Assembly: GCF_032062135.1 (NCBI RefSeq)
Contig: NC_092863.1
Location: 17,889,926-17,953,925 of the forward strand
DNA: 64,000 bases
From: Pyxicephalus adspersus
Taxonomy: Eukaryota; Chordata; Amphibia; Anura; Pyxicephalidae
Direction of reading: 5' to 3'
Shown: one piece after another, positions 35,601 to 64,000 of the stretch
Numbering within the stretch: position 1 is the stretch's first letter
Layout: every line of letters begins with the position of its first letter
The notes under the pieces: generated by a model
What the model saw: only the letters and a program-made list of their open reading frames with translations
Told to the model about the DNA's origin: nothing
Databases searched by the model: none
Position numbers and translations under genes: made by a program

Positions 35601-36696
35601 TACAAAGGCAACCAAGGTTGCAAGCGAGCTGTTAACGTGCAGGCATAATATTGCAGATACTTTTGCAACAATAGGAAGCAAATATCATAATAAGATGGCA
35701 TTTATACTTATAGATTTGTATACATATATATATATATATCTCTTTAAAAACCAAGCAGTGTCCTTGTTGCCTATGTGAGGAAATCCTGCAAACCTTGCCG
35801 TTGTCTTTGGATTTGATTTGGTAACAAAATTCAAGGCCTTCCTCATGACTCTAGTGTTTCCCAACCATCCCTGATGCTGAACAATAGTCTAACCTGAGTG
35901 AGGGGGTACTTGTGGAAAAAACATTCAGGCTGTCACCTGTGATTAGGGCTGTCAGCAGACAGGCTGGTATCATCTGGCTTTCAGGCCCCTAGTAATATAA
36001 TACACCTGCAATAGAATACAACCTGTAATGCACCTGTAATGTACAGTGCAAACACACGTAAGTGCATCTATCACCTGTACACAGTGATGGCAGCCATTAT
36101 GTGGCAATAAAAATATTCAGTCCATCGACTTGGGAGGAAAGAGTGGCACCGCCAAGACATAACAGACAAAGTCATGCTACAGATTTCAGGAATGCCTCGG
36201 CTTTCTGATGAAAGCTTCACTCTGACCATCTGATCCTACAACAAAAGGCCACACCACGGTGTGCAGGTGACAGATCCACTTCTATATATCCAAGTCTCAC
36301 TAGAAGTATAAAAATCTTATCACATAGATCTCTGTCTGAAGAATAAACTGTACCGCCTTTGTGGCCTAACGCAGCAATAAATGGGTTATTTTAAAGAGAA
36401 AGATCTGCTTGGAAACCCGTAAAATAAAAAACTTTTTTTTTTTTTCTTATAGTTAGTTTTGTGTTTCATACATAGACCTAAATATACAGACCCTCCCACA
36501 AGAAGTTAAAAAACAAGAAAATGTTGAGATTGAGCTTTGTTTTAACCCTGTGTTTTGATGCAGCTAATGCATCTCTGCACCTTAAACCTTCCTGTCAGAT
36601 AGACAAACAGAAAGGTTTACATGTCTACATTCCAGGTGGGAAACAAATTAGTGGGAAAGGAGTATTAGGGTGACATGAAGACCCCAGGCCAGAATG

Positions 36697-36735
36697 TGGG
36701 TGTGTGTGTACATACACACATACATACATACATAC
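36697..36735. repeat. TG/CA and CATA microsatellite
   Basis: (GT)n followed directly by (CATA)n on the + strand, interrupted once. Confidence 0.8.
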
Positions 36736-39621
36736 TTTAGAAGATTCTTTCTTCACTTGTGAGGAAAACAACTTGTGCATAAATTCAGGCAGAGCAAATT
36801 CAAGCAAAGACTTTCATTTTGTGTATTTTTATGTACACTAAGAGTCTTGTGACTCCTCTTCAATTCTTTATAAATATACAGATAAGCTGGAGGGGTATCT
36901 TACGGACAGAGAAGAGGAAAGGAAGGGGGGAATATGTGTCTGCACTCACAACTCCTATATGTTTCAGATTACTGGTGAGCCTATGAGCTCGGCCTTACAT
37001 TGCATAATGATTAAGGTTCAGATGCTTGGAACATATAGAACCTGAAAGTGTTCTGAGACAGAGAGAGCGGATTCTGACCTACAGAAGAAAAAAAAGCCAC
37101 ACCAGTATCCTTTAACCCCTTCGGTGCCCCAGTAGTATTTTCCAGCAGTGAAGAAATTACTCTCACATTATTTTTGTCTTACCAGAAGAGAAAACATCTA
37201 TATAGCTATATTTCAATATATATTTGAATAAACCAACATATCTGCAGGTCAGAACTTTGAGGATGCATAAAGCACTGTAGGAGATAGGTTTGTCCCCCCA
37301 CTCCTGCCCTTTATTACCAGCTAAGGTAATTCCATGCAGTTTTAAATATCGAATCTTCGCCAATGGGGGAAAAAGAGAGGATTGAAGGGAGTAATATTTA
37401 ACCGCTGAACTAACAGAATAAGCCCGAAAGCAAAGAGGTTGTAGAACACCAGATTATCCCCTCCCCACAATACCCATTACTAAGTTTTTATATAAAGTAT
37501 TCCAACTGTGGTATCACATACAAAAAATAGAGGGATTGTAAAAGCACACGTGTTGGCCACAGCAACCAAAAAGATGTTTCCATTATTTTCTTGCACAGTA
37601 GAAATTGCAGTCAGAATCCAGTTGCTCCTGGCAGCACCTCAGCTTTTCATCCCTCCATTTTTTAGAGCACCTACCTCTAAGATTATAGAGGTGATGCTGA
37701 TGCTTCTGCAGTACTCAAACTTTCACCCCTATCCTATAGGTGGAAAAAAAACACAAAAAAATTTATTTAAGAAATCCACTCTCCTGTAAAATTGTATGTT
37801 TTGTAAATTATGGCTAAAATCAGTTTTACCCCAACATGTTTACCCCACAAATTTGGGGTTAATAAGGAAAAAAAACAAAAAAAAAAAACAATTACTTTGA
37901 AAGGTAACATGGTAATCTAAAATTATTTAAAAAAAAAAAGTTCTTGTTATTAAATCCTTGTTTTTCTTTGAGTTGCATGGGGCTGGAGGAGGCACGCTGT
38001 TGAGGTCTGTATGATCAATCATCTGTGGCTGACACAGTCCTTTTTTTTTTGTTTTGTTTTTTTTTTTTTTTAATGCTGTAGATAGAAATATGAAGGGGCA
38101 GTTTTGGTATCCCCACTGCTTTTCTATATATATATATATATTTTTTTTTTATTTATTTTTTTAATTACTGAAGTTCAGTGAATGTCCCATCTGTCCACTC
38201 CTGTGCATGGATATTTTCTGTAAAGACCCCGTTTTTAGCTTTTTCAGCTGGTGAGAATTGATAGTCCACAGAGTTCTGAATAGGAACTTCTCACCCTGAG
38301 CCACGATAGTGAGGTCGGCAGGAGAGAGACAAAAAAGGGTTGCGGTGGTTGAGGTATGAGTGTATGAGAAAAAAAAGTAACAAATAAACATCTTCCTGGT
38401 TTAATCTCTGTGTGAGTAAAGTGTATGTGTGCGAGGTGGGAGCATGAGCCTGATGTTTTAGCTCAACTCCTCATTCCTGGCGTGCAAATCACACCGCCTC
38501 CATTTACTGTCAGTTTAATCGATTCCTCTGCTCATAATGTACATAATGACTGTACAGAAAAAAAAAGAAATATCTCAGAGAGATTTACATGTAGTGTTGA
38601 GAAGTTGGCATTAAGGGAGGTCCACAATCCTGACATTGCAATGGCATTTTGCTTTGAGATTCTGTATTCAGCTGACGAAGCTGGCTAACCTTCACAGCCA
38701 CTGGGTTCTCTAGAGTTGTGGTGATCTTCATTGATGTGCCCTCCATGAATCATGTTTTTTTCATGTACTAGAGGTGAGACTAAAGATCAAGTTTGGACAG
38801 GCAGATAATAGGTGCAGGTTGTGATCGGTGACACCTCCCCAAGAGCAAAAAATTAAAAAAAAAAAAAAAAGTGTCAGTCAGAGCTGGACTGTTGGGGGAA
38901 CACGTTAGTGACGTATTGGAGATATGTCCCCTTAAGAAGCTGGTAGGTTTGTTAAATCAAGGATTAGGAATCATTTGCAAAGCCCTACTGGTCATAACAT
39001 TGTCATTCCTAACAGCTAACAATTGTTCTCAGCTGATGGCTCCCAACTTCCATTGTAAACCCATCCACAAAATCTTCCTGTAGTAAGTGGGTGAGAAAAA
39101 CAGGCACGGAGACTCCTCTGTGAAGTTGGGAGTGAAAAGATAAGATCCTAGATCTCTCTGTTAGGATATGTTCCTGTAGCCAAAGATACAGATGAACAAC
39201 AGGGTAAGGTACACAGTTACTGAGGTACTCAGTATTGCTACCTGTTGCGAGAACCAACCAACTCCTTGCTGATCTTTTTTTCTATTTTAACTTCCCCCTC
39301 CAGCCATATTCTGAATGAAAAGAACAGGCCTGCATCCCCATCAAGTGCCTCTGAGAGATTCTGGGCAGCAAAGGGAATTTAAAAGTGAATTATAGAACAT
39401 TACACGAATAAAAGGAAAAAAAAAAAAACAACAAACAAGATGTAGCCACCTTACAGGTGAACACACAGCAGCACATATATACAAATATATACAAATTTTT
39501 TGTTTTGTTATTTAGAGTGTGCTAAGCACACAGGGTTTGCAAAGACGAAATAGAGACAGACAAGAGGGCAGAGGTGAAAGGGATTCTGGGATAATTAGCC
39601 AGGTCTCTAAGGCCTGGAAGT

Positions 39622-39685
39622 TTTATTGTCCACTGAGTGGACCCGGACCTTTTTAACTTTTTAACGTCTAGTCCGCAGACGTTAA
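39622..39685 (-). promoter_or_regulatory. thra: poly(A) signal preceded by two perfect hairpins
   Basis: On the thra strand, a 9-bp stem (TTAACGTCT/AGACGTTAA, loop AGTCCGC; 39661-39685) and a 7-bp stem (GTCCACT G AGTGGAC; 39629-39643) come immediately before AATAAA at 39622-39627. If transcribed, they would form structured RNA beside a cleavage site. Function is inferred from position only. Confidence 0.35.
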
Positions 39686-42362
39686 GCTAAGAGATAGCTG
39701 TGTGCTCGGGGTGACATTGGCAGTCGGCAGTGCAAAAGGCTGACTGTCAACACAGCCCAGAACTAAGAAAAACACTATTTCAAAAAACAAAACATTTTTT
39801 TCCTTTCCTAAACAGCCGAGGTAAGACAGAAACAAGAGTGTTTTGCTTTACCTTAGATGCAAGAAAATTTAGCACCACCCAGAACCAGAGAGAAAAAAGC
39901 ACCTTTAGAAAGGGAATTTAGAAACGTTATCCATAAATCATTGCAAATTACTTGGTAAAAATTAACACGTTCTATAAATTTTTTTTATACCAAAATCGTT
40001 GAAGTCTGCGTCTAATAGCGTTTATATACCTAACGCGCCCATAACTTCAGAAAGCAAAGCAGAATCATTTGAAGTTTGTTTTACTTTATAGTTCTAAGCT
40101 TAGAATTCTCTCTGGTAGTGGAATGATCTAAAAACAGGTTTCCCATATTGAAAAACAGCAGACATCAACTAATCCCAGATTACTATACAAGCGACAATTA
40201 AACAGGAATATTTTTCTCATCCTACGTATTTACAGTAGATTTTCATGGATTCAAGCTGGATTCCTGTGATTCTCCCTACAATCACAACTTCACTGAAGCA
40301 TTTACAGGTGGTGTTGAAATCTTTTGACCGATGACCTACTGTTTTTACTTGCACTGACTCCCAGTCACCTGAATGGACACAATTTAGTTACAAGTGCATG
40401 TTTTAGCACACTCCTTTTCATGGTATAACCATGTGTGTGTATTTTAAAGAATTAAATGATTTCAGGTGGACTTCTGGGCTTAGTTGATGTCTCTGACAGC
40501 ACAATATCAAATGCAACAATGGTATCCCCAGCTAATGGCACAGAATTCCCTTTCCAGAGCCAACCTCGCTTTCAAATACAAATACAAAAAAAATGCATAT
40601 TTTGGGCTTTATAAAAGGAAACATATATACAAGCATATGTTTTAAGTGCTTTGTTAATTCGGCTTTTGGGAGTAAATGGGTAAGGGTGAGGGAACTGCCT
40701 GCGGAAAATGTTGAACCCTAAAACTAAAACAAAGAAAAAAAATGGGGAAGGGGAATTATATGTGAAAGTACTACTTAGTAAGTGCTTTTTTTTACTTTAC
40801 CAGCCAAAATATTTCTATTTTGACGTGGTCTACAAAGTTTAGCTCACTTTGTGTCCAAATCTCCCATAGGTACAAGAAGGAGAGTTCAGATTATAAGGGG
40901 TGTAACAGACTATCTAACCACAGATACGGGGGACTTGCATGTTCTCCTAGAGGGGTCAGTCCTAAGCTTTAGAGCCATTCTGGAGAGGGTTTTGTGTGAA
41001 GATGCATTCTGTAGTAAAGATTACAGTTAAAAGCCACTTTCATGATTGTTACATCCCTGTGTGAAGGTGAATTATCGTGCAGATAACACCACACAAAAAT
41101 ACTTCTGGTCCAATTTGACCAGAAATGTTATTCAATTAATTACTATGAGATATGAAAATTTTGCTCTCTTCATGTTCCTTTATCTAAATTACTAAATCAG
41201 ACACTCTGGCAAAACTTTAAATGAAAAATACATTTTAGTAAGTGCTAACTAGAAGAACATAAGCCATGTTTATGACCAGAGCCACATTCTCTAGAAACTG
41301 TTCATAAGCATATTCATACAGAGTTAGCTACAGCCATGTAGCATTTGTAAAATAAATATGGGATAAAAAATTCCAAAAAATAAGTGCGTTTAAAGTTGAG
41401 CTTATTTAAAAACTAAAACATTCAAACATAAATTGGAAAATTTCATTGGAAAGAAGTGCTTTTTTTGCAAAGTGCAAGAAGAAAGAGTTGGGCATAGCTA
41501 CAGTCTACAGTAAAATGGGGATCTCCCCTACTATTTGCAAAGCAACCCTAAAAATGGGTTAGACCAAAGATGCCACTTGATAAACAACAAGGTTAGAAAT
41601 TTTCACAAGGTATCGCATCTCTAAAGATCCAGAGAATGGTGCAAGAGAGCAGCAACAGAAAGGTTAAACTATGCAAACATGAAGCTTTAAAAAAGTGCTT
41701 ATTAGAAAATTTTTGGTTTGCTTAGCTGGTGAGGGTCTCTTGTTTTCCGCATGACAGTAAGGGAGGTGACAGAGGAACAACTTTGGTGCAATTTTTGTCA
41801 CCCAAGTGGGTGTGGTTTTCACATAATCGAGGATGCCATCGAGGGAATTCTGTGCATGGACATGATTTTACCAAACATAGAAAAGTCAACATCCCCCAAA
41901 ATGCCTCCTATAAATTTAGAGCAAATTGACTCAAAGCAAGGTGCACTGGTGTTCAAGAACATGGGGAATGATATCTGACTATGCCACATATATACATATA
42001 AGTATCATTTTCATATAAGCTACTGTAATCCTTGCGAAAGTTCTACAAGGTACCTGCAGATTTTAGTTATGAGCAACAATGAAATGATCAGAGCTGTTCA
42101 CTATGAGCAAGCAGAATGACTAATGTCCAGATTGAGCTTTTTATTCAATAGGCAATATTATCACTGTGTTTGTGCTAACAGTGTAAACAGATTAAGCAAA
42201 TGCATACTTGCAGCCCACGTGGATATCCAATAACCTAAGTCTTCTCTCCATTGCAAATACAGGAATACCTTTGAGAGTCAGTAAAAAAAAAAATGTAAAT
42301 TTGCTTTATATAAAAGAGCTTTTAGTAGCACCTTAAATAAATATGATAAAGGGGAATATATA

Positions 42363-42886
42363 TTAATCTCCCTAGCGGTCTAATTCCCTCAATTTCCATG
42401 CAAAAAGCGGTACAATTTTTTGCATGGAAATGTATTTTTCATTGTAGGCTGTAATTCTTAGGCATAACTCAATGATATTTTAATAAATTTAATAATAATC
42501 TGTTAAAAAAATTTAAACATGTAATGTATCTGTATAGTAGCATGTATAATAAAAATAAAATATAATATATGAATATTTCTTTGTATTGGACTTAATACAG
42601 CTATTTTGTATTGAATTTAATACAAAAATATTTGAATTTCCTGCCAATCCTCCCGCCTGCACCAACGTCACCGGGAAATCCGTAGATCTCGCACTTCGGA
42701 GGAGGAGGACGTCTCCCCAGGACCTGCGGGGACCAGCAGGACACCGAGGGACAGCGACAGAACAAGGTAATTGGGTTTAACAAAAAAAAAAAGTTAAAAG
42801 CGACCCTGAGTGTGACTCTGGATTACTGCTTTTTGCAAGTAAAATCCACCTCAAGTTACACTCGAGATTACCGCTAGTGGGGTCAA
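42363..42886. mobile_element. piggyBac-like MITE
   Basis: The ends are inverted: (C)TCCCTAGCGGT at the left and ACCGCTAGTGGGG at the right. They are bordered by TTAA (42363-42366) and TCAA (42883-42886), a TTAA target site with one change. Subterminal sequence at the left forms a hairpin (TTCCATGCAAAAA paired with TTTTTGCATGGAA). The body is AT-rich on the left and GC-rich on the right, without a transposase. It resembles MITEs I recall as abundant in ranid frogs. Confidence 0.8.
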
Positions 42887-44105
42887 GTGAAAATACTAAA
42901 GGGAAATATGATTTATTCGGGGAATCATTTCCTGCACAGAGCTAACTTCCTTTAAAGTAATCCCAGAAAAAAATAATTTTAAGTGCCAATGCGTGTGGAT
43001 TGGATGTTAGCACAGAACAATGGGATTACACAGTTAAAGCAAATTTTTTTTAATGTTAGTATGTCATTCTCACTGTGGGGGTGGATACTTTAGTTCATAG
43101 CCAATATTAGCTCTTTCACATAAAACAATTTTTTATTTTATGTTTACTGCTTGTGTACAAGGAGGCAGGATATGGTCATAACATATGCAGCTCATAATAA
43201 ATGCACTACAGGGCTTTGCCTTGATCTATGTTAAGTAATTGTATAGCCATTATGTGCCTGCTGGTGGACATATATAGATATATGGCATAATCAGATATTT
43301 TTAAGTACATCACACCAAATAACCAGGTGTGGTAGTTTTTTTCCATTCTGTAACAAATCCTCAGCTCGCAGAACCGGGACAGGTAGACAGTTCTTGTATT
43401 ACAGAAAGGCGAGGGGAAATCTCGCGTAGCAGCTTGACACTGCATGACATAAGGCAGGCCAAGGAAGGAGGTGACATTACAACTTTCAATGGTCCTGAGT
43501 CTGCAAAACATCTCAGCTTAACAAGGCCAAGTTTTTTTGTTTTTTTTGTAAGCTCTTATCTTCTCAGCCATACATACCATATTTATATGTGTGTGTATAC
43601 AGAAATATACATCTCTCTGTATATATTATACACACACATACATACGGGGGGAGCAAGTGAACTTTCAGTCTCACTTATGTTGTACCCATCCAATAACTGA
43701 ATAGACCATGTCCACTCATGGTGAACTTAGATGATTTTAGAGGAATCCTCCTTTCTTTAGGGTCTTAGTGTACCAAATTGGTTTTAGAGGAAATTATGAA
43801 AAAAGATGATTTCTTCCATAGTAAAACTGTTGGGTGCACCACAGCAAAGGAGACTTGTAATACTCTTTCCTTCAGGTTGAGCCAAAAGCTTGACTGAAGA
43901 ACAGTTGATCTGCTGTACACTTATGTCGAGATTGGGAGCTTCCGTTCTGGCTTGTGCCGGATTTCAATGGCAGTTTTCAATTTAAAAGGGCTAATCCAGA
44001 CATTCCCACTTTTAACTTTCCCAGGACATGAGAGCCTTGTAAGGGATGGCAGGTTGGAATAGAGCCAAGCAATTCCCTTTCCTCTCTAACCCACTCCAAT
44101 GCCCC

Positions 44106-59836
<15,731 letters not shown>

Positions 59837-60194
59837 CTGTTGGGACAAAGAGAGAACATGAATCACTTAGGATACATGGATAAATGAGTAGACAGAAAAA
59901 TATAAAATAATTTGTCAGCCCGCCCTGTGCTTTGTACTCACGCATTCAGAATCTGAGACAGCTGCCTGTAATCCCGTATGTCACATTAATATGTAAGTAT
60001 TAAGCACCTCACCAAACTGGACACCACCTCACACACCCACGCTATGAAGCACTCACCACCTCGTACTGAAATGCACTTTTCTGTGTCATTCACTGGTAAA
60101 TGTCTCTTTTAGGTTAAGCCAAATATGCCACCAATCGGCCATAACTGAAATAAATAAGATTTGTTCCTTGCTGAAAGGCACATGACCAATAATA

Positions 60195-60501
60195 AAGCTT
60201 CTGTGCATTGCCTTCAAATCCCTCCACAGTTATTGTCCCACTTACATTTCTGACCTGGTAAAAAAAAAATACTCCACTAGCCGCTCTCCATCTCACGCAC
60301 GGATACAAAACTTTTCTAGAGCTGCCCTAACTCTCTGGAATGGTCTTTCTTGTACTATTCGGCTTGCTCCTACTTTCTGCTCATTTAAAGGAGCACTCAA
60401 AACCCATTTTTTTCAAACTTGCCTACCCATCTTCTTCTGCCTTTTGAAACCACCACTACTTCCCACCACTACATATCTCCCCTGCTATTGTGTGTTGATC
60501 T
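60195..60501 (+). mobile_element. CR1/L2-group LINE fragment D
   Basis: Homologous to 14407-14750 of fragment A: CTGTGCATTGCCTTCAAATC, CTGACCTGGTAAAAAA, CTCTGGAATGGTCTTTCTTG and CATTTAAAGGAGCACTCAAA. It lies antisense to thra. Both ends are truncated and there is no tail. Confidence 0.88.
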
Positions 60502-60959
60502 AATGACAGTCCAGGTACATGACTGTGTATTGCATATGCTATCCTGCACTCAATAGAAATGTCTTGCAGTCTAATTGGTTGGTACCACATACTCACTATT
60601 CTTAATGGCAGCTCTATGTGTCTCATCCTTGCATGCTCTATCCACGTCATATGACGATGTGCAAAATTTAGCATTCAGTAGCTCAAATCCCCCAAAACCA
60701 ATATTGGACAGGGTTGCTATGGTTACTGCACCATCACTATTAATGAAATAACCCTCCCTCTGTTCTGCAGAATCCAAAAGTATATACAAGGGACCCTGCT
60801 AAAGCATGGAAAACATTTCTTTCTTCTGCAAAATACATTTGAGAATGGGGCAGATGAATGGCACATGTCAGCAAGAGATGAGGGGGTCATTGGGACAATG
60901 TCACCATTTTTATACCTTATCACAAAATAAAATGGGAAATTTTTAACTTTATTTAATAT

Positions 60960-62265
60960 TAATACTTTATTTATTTTCATTTAGTATATTTAAAACTAAA
61001 AACAAGAATGTCTACAGTTTTGCATTACAGAACATAATAAAAACAATTTATCTGGTCTTTTAGCAGGTTCTAAAATTACTGAAATTTAATCTCAGGTGTA
61101 AACCAAAAATGAAGAAGCCAGTACAGCCCACTATTCAACAATTTGTAGCACTTGAAGCCATCGTTTTTGTATGACTTTGACATCCTGAAGGAATTTTTTT
61201 ACAACATTGCTTCAGTTCATTAAGGTTTGTGGGTATTTGTTTAGGTACAACTCTACTGATAATGAAGTTTTGCCACATCATTTTCATTGGGCTGAGATCT
61301 GGACTTTAACTGGACCTTGCAACACCTTTGTTCTTTCTTGTTCAGCTATTCTGTTGTAAATTTCATGGTGTGCTTGGGATCATTATCTTGTTGCATGACC
61401 CAATTTGACCAAACTTTAGCTGTTTTACACAGATTGACTGTAGAATACTTTTGCATACAGAGAAGTGCATGGTCAACTCAATGACTGCAAGGTGCCCAGG
61501 TCCTGTGACTGCAAAGTCTAAATCCTCACCCTTCCACCACCTATGCCTGACGACAAGTATGAGGTGTTTATGCTGAGTTTCACCATAATGCACGGTGCCA
61601 CATTTGACGAAAACCAAACTTCTCCACTTTGATGGCATATCTCTCAAGGACATTTTTTCAGGAGTCTTGTGGTTTACTCAGATGTAACATTACAAGCCTA
61701 AGCTGTGCTGCCATGCTGCTTTTTTCTTTGAAGAGAGAATAAGTTTTCCCCTGGCAACACGGTAACTGAGGCATGTAGAGTCAGTTTTTTTAATTCTATG
61801 ATTGTTGCAGTCAGACTTTGGGTGAATGTGCTTGCTGGGTCATCTACTCAATGAAAGACTGGCAACTGTCTAGAATCTTTCTCACTGTATAATCATGTAT
61901 TTCAAACTTCCTTGAAATGGCCTTTTAACCCTACACAGACTGGGCAGCAACAATAGCTTCCCATTTAAGATAATCGATGATGTCTTTCCTCTTTGGCATT
62001 GTGGTAACACACCACTGATTAATCCAGACTAGCAAGCTGCCAAAACTTCTGCTTTTATAGAAGTGGTCACACTTGCTGATTATCAGTCAATTAAGAGCAA
62101 TTTATTAGTAGTGCCTGGTTGCTACTTAACCTAAATTTTGATAAAAGTGGTAATTTTCTACAGGCTGCTTCTATATTTTGACTTAAGTAAACATTGACTT
62201 GGTGTGATTTATCTCGTTTTTCTTTTTTGTGTTATGTCCTGATACCAAAACCTTCAAATTGTAAG
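60960..62265 (-). mobile_element. decayed Tc1/mariner element in thra intron
   Basis: A transposase remnant (61130-61999, - strand) is flanked by sequence resembling the inverted-repeat regions of a common vertebrate Tc1 family (ACATAATAAAAACA around 61032 and its inverse near 62230, TTATGTCCTGATACC). Exact ends were not resolved. Confidence 0.75.
61130..61999 (-). pseudogene. Tc1-type transposase pseudogene
   Basis: It begins MPKRKDIIDYLKWEAIVAAQ at 61999 and runs into an early stop. Later broken frames encode VRKIL, KRGTVHYGETQHKH-like sequence, GPGHLAVIE and IGSCNKIMIPSTP, where a QQDNDPKH motif has been scrambled by frameshifts. Catalytic residues cannot be read in one frame. It is an older copy than the one at 21361 and belongs to a different Tc1 family. 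Confidence 0.8.
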
Positions 62266-64000
62266 CGAGTATGATATACCTTTTTTCATATATATATATT
62301 TTTGCAGCTTACCAGTCCTTAGATGTGGTCTCTGCATTTGTTTTCTTTTCATTATTTTCAGCTAGTATTATACAGTATTCCACTATTATATATATGGGTA
62401 CAGCCATTTGTGGTTGTCATGCAGGCTGGACACGTCTGCTCAAGTTGGGTCATCTCTATTACAGGGTGGATTGATAGGACTAATCATGTTTAGACAAAGG
62501 CTTTTTGTGCTATCTTTTAAATGAAATTCCAATTTCAAACCATTTCCCATCTGATGATGGGAATAGATTTACTGTACACACGTTGGATTTTTTTTGAAAT
62601 TTTTGTTGGAGAGGAAAATCAACGTTCGTCTTGGGGTAGCAATCATGTGACGTGTACGTAGCCAATCTTTTAAAAATTCGGTTTAAATAAAAGTGACTTT
62701 GACTTTCACATTTCCAATAGGGCCTGTACAACATTTAGGTCTCCCTCTTGTAAGGAGATTTTGTTCCTGATTTACGGCGAGGAGATAAGCGAAGTACCAA
62801 GAGAAAGCTTCCACTGACCCCTGCATTGATCACAAGCAACAGAATCATTTCTTACACGTACAGCCCTCCCTCCAAACACTTTATGACCTACCTATGCATA
62901 ATTGCTTCTGCCAGCACCAACAACCGATGACGTTACCTTGGGACAAAGGCAAATAAATAAGGGTAATGAAGAGCTGGGAGGTTTTTTGTTTGGTATGCCA
63001 GAAAGTAATTATGTTTTTAGCTCACAGGAAGTGGCAAGGACATTGCATTTCTGGCAAGATCAACAGGTATTTTTTGTTCTTGCCGAAAAATGTTCTCAGT
63101 CTGAAAAATAAATACACTTTAAAACTGGACTTCATGTGGAGATGAGGGAAGATTTATCTTTGCAGTGGGTTTCCCTCTCCACTTATTATTCCTGCATGCT
63201 TTCTCCTCCTTGTGTCACTGGTTCCCTGGCCTCTACCCTTCTCCAAATGACTGGAAGCAGCCATCTGATATGGAAGATCCCTTCCATAACTCTCACTCTT
63301 TCTGTCCACCTGGGAGCTTAGGTCCCCACTCACCCTCCTGATCCAGCTCCTTTTGTTGCATCTTCAAAAAATATACAAAATAAAAAATCCAACAGGAAGC
63401 AGGAACGCCGTATAATATCCCCAAAGCAGGTGTGCAGACCCAGGAATTCACCAAAATCCCTGCGAGGTATATTATTATCTGGTGTTTATTTCCTGTACTA
63501 GCACCATCATAATATGTCCTTTTCTCTAAATGAACCATTCATATTAGACTGTCTTAAGTACAATAGGTTTTAAAAAAATCAAGCCCCCAAATAATTAGTT
63601 GGGGGTCTGATGCTAGCCAGAGATAAAACAATTGCTCCTAATTAGACTGGAATTTCAGGCCGTTAGGAAACAGGATAAAAAATTCTGAAATGAGATTACT
63701 TAGGAGGACGCCTGTTATGTTTTGCTAAATATCACCCATTGTAATGTCTTGTCTGAAGAGTTTTAGAGAATGTTTCTTTTTTCAAAACAAAAATTTGGGG
63801 CTGTGTGTACAAAATCAAAATACTTTGGATAAACAAATGGCTAACATGGCACCGAGCTATTTTTTCTTACAGCCACAATACATATATAATGGCCCCCAAA
63901 ACATACTCCACCCAAACCCCGATAAAAACCTGCTGCCTTGAAAAACCCAAAAACTAAAATGTAATATATAACACCTCGCTAGGCCTTAGATGTGGTGGCT

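Larger units (their letters stand above)
29619..44105 (-). other. thra: thra downstream region, possibly a very long 3' UTR
   Basis: 14.5 kb after the thra stop with no recognised gene and only one clear mobile element (42363-42886). The thra strand is markedly T-rich with many homopolymer T/A stretches, as long 3' UTRs often are. AATAAA signals on the - strand occur at 43132-43137, 42140-42145, 39622-39627, 34278-34283 and 29732-29737. The last is followed by a GT/T-rich stretch (around 29640-29700) and would make a 14.4 kb UTR. Which site is used cannot be told from sequence. No second conserved exon resembling mammalian alpha2 was found. Confidence 0.4.
59837..64000 (-). other. thra: thra upstream intron (3' part)
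   Basis: Intronic sequence upstream of the N-terminal exon. I searched the - strand for the first coding exon (Met followed by about 17 codons and ending in AG before a GT donor) and did not find it. It holds LINE fragment D and a decayed Tc1 copy. 62270-64000 shows nothing recognisable. Confidence 0.7.

Noticed and set aside
63293..63351. A - strand Met-Gln-Gln-Lys-Glu-Leu-Asp-Gln-Glu stretch ending in a GGTGAGT donor-like site, considered as the first thra coding exon
   Set aside because: Joining it to 59836 puts the next exon in the wrong frame, and the residues do not resemble thra N-termini.

Overview
The window is vertebrate nuclear DNA, most likely from an anuran amphibian. It holds the convergent gene pair nr1d1 (Rev-erb alpha) and thra (thyroid hormone receptor alpha). 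On the + strand, only the terminal coding exon of nr1d1 is present (81-280). On the - strand, thra runs from a short N-terminal exon at 59775-59836 to its stop codon at 44106. Seven coding exons are visible with canonical splice sites and continuous phase. Only the exon with the start codon is missing, presumably beyond 64000. The frog assignment is an inference from thra residues that match frog sequences as I recall them and from the repeat types (ranid-like piggyBac MITEs, CR1/L2-group LINEs ending in AAT repeats, Tc1 elements).

Layout: 1-700 is the nr1d1 end and likely 3' UTR. 700-12500 is noncoding and carries two interleaved dispersed direct duplications (A: 3938-6229 and 9543-11051; B: 9136-9530 and 11296-11711). 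12490-13613 is a degenerate minisatellite of about 32 bp units. 13640-26300 is a transposon cluster. It contains three pieces of one CR1/L2-group LINE family, a nearly intact-length but internally deleted Tc1 element, two decayed copies of an intronless Cys-rich protein family that looks like a transposase, and nested hAT-type elements. 26300-29100 has nothing recognisable. 29100-44105 is almost transposon-free, T-rich on the - strand, and may hold a very long thra 3' UTR. 44106-59836 is thra, with several hAT, Tc1 and LINE fragments in its introns. 59837-64000 is the 3' part of the upstream thra intron, with another LINE fragment and a decayed Tc1 copy.

The two host genes are nuclear receptors. 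Thra is the T3-dependent transcription factor that drives amphibian metamorphosis. Nr1d1 is a heme-binding circadian repressor. In mammals their 3' ends overlap in antisense through the THRA2 splice form. Here the two stop codons are about 43.8 kb apart, and I see no alpha2-type exon. The rest of the coding signal belongs to decayed mobile elements. The most unusual of these is the Cys-rich family (copies at 18125-18965 and 24469-26064), the second copy with candidate terminal inverted repeats and a CRE/TATA-like promoter. A near-perfect 77-nt hairpin at 23046-23122 is also notable.
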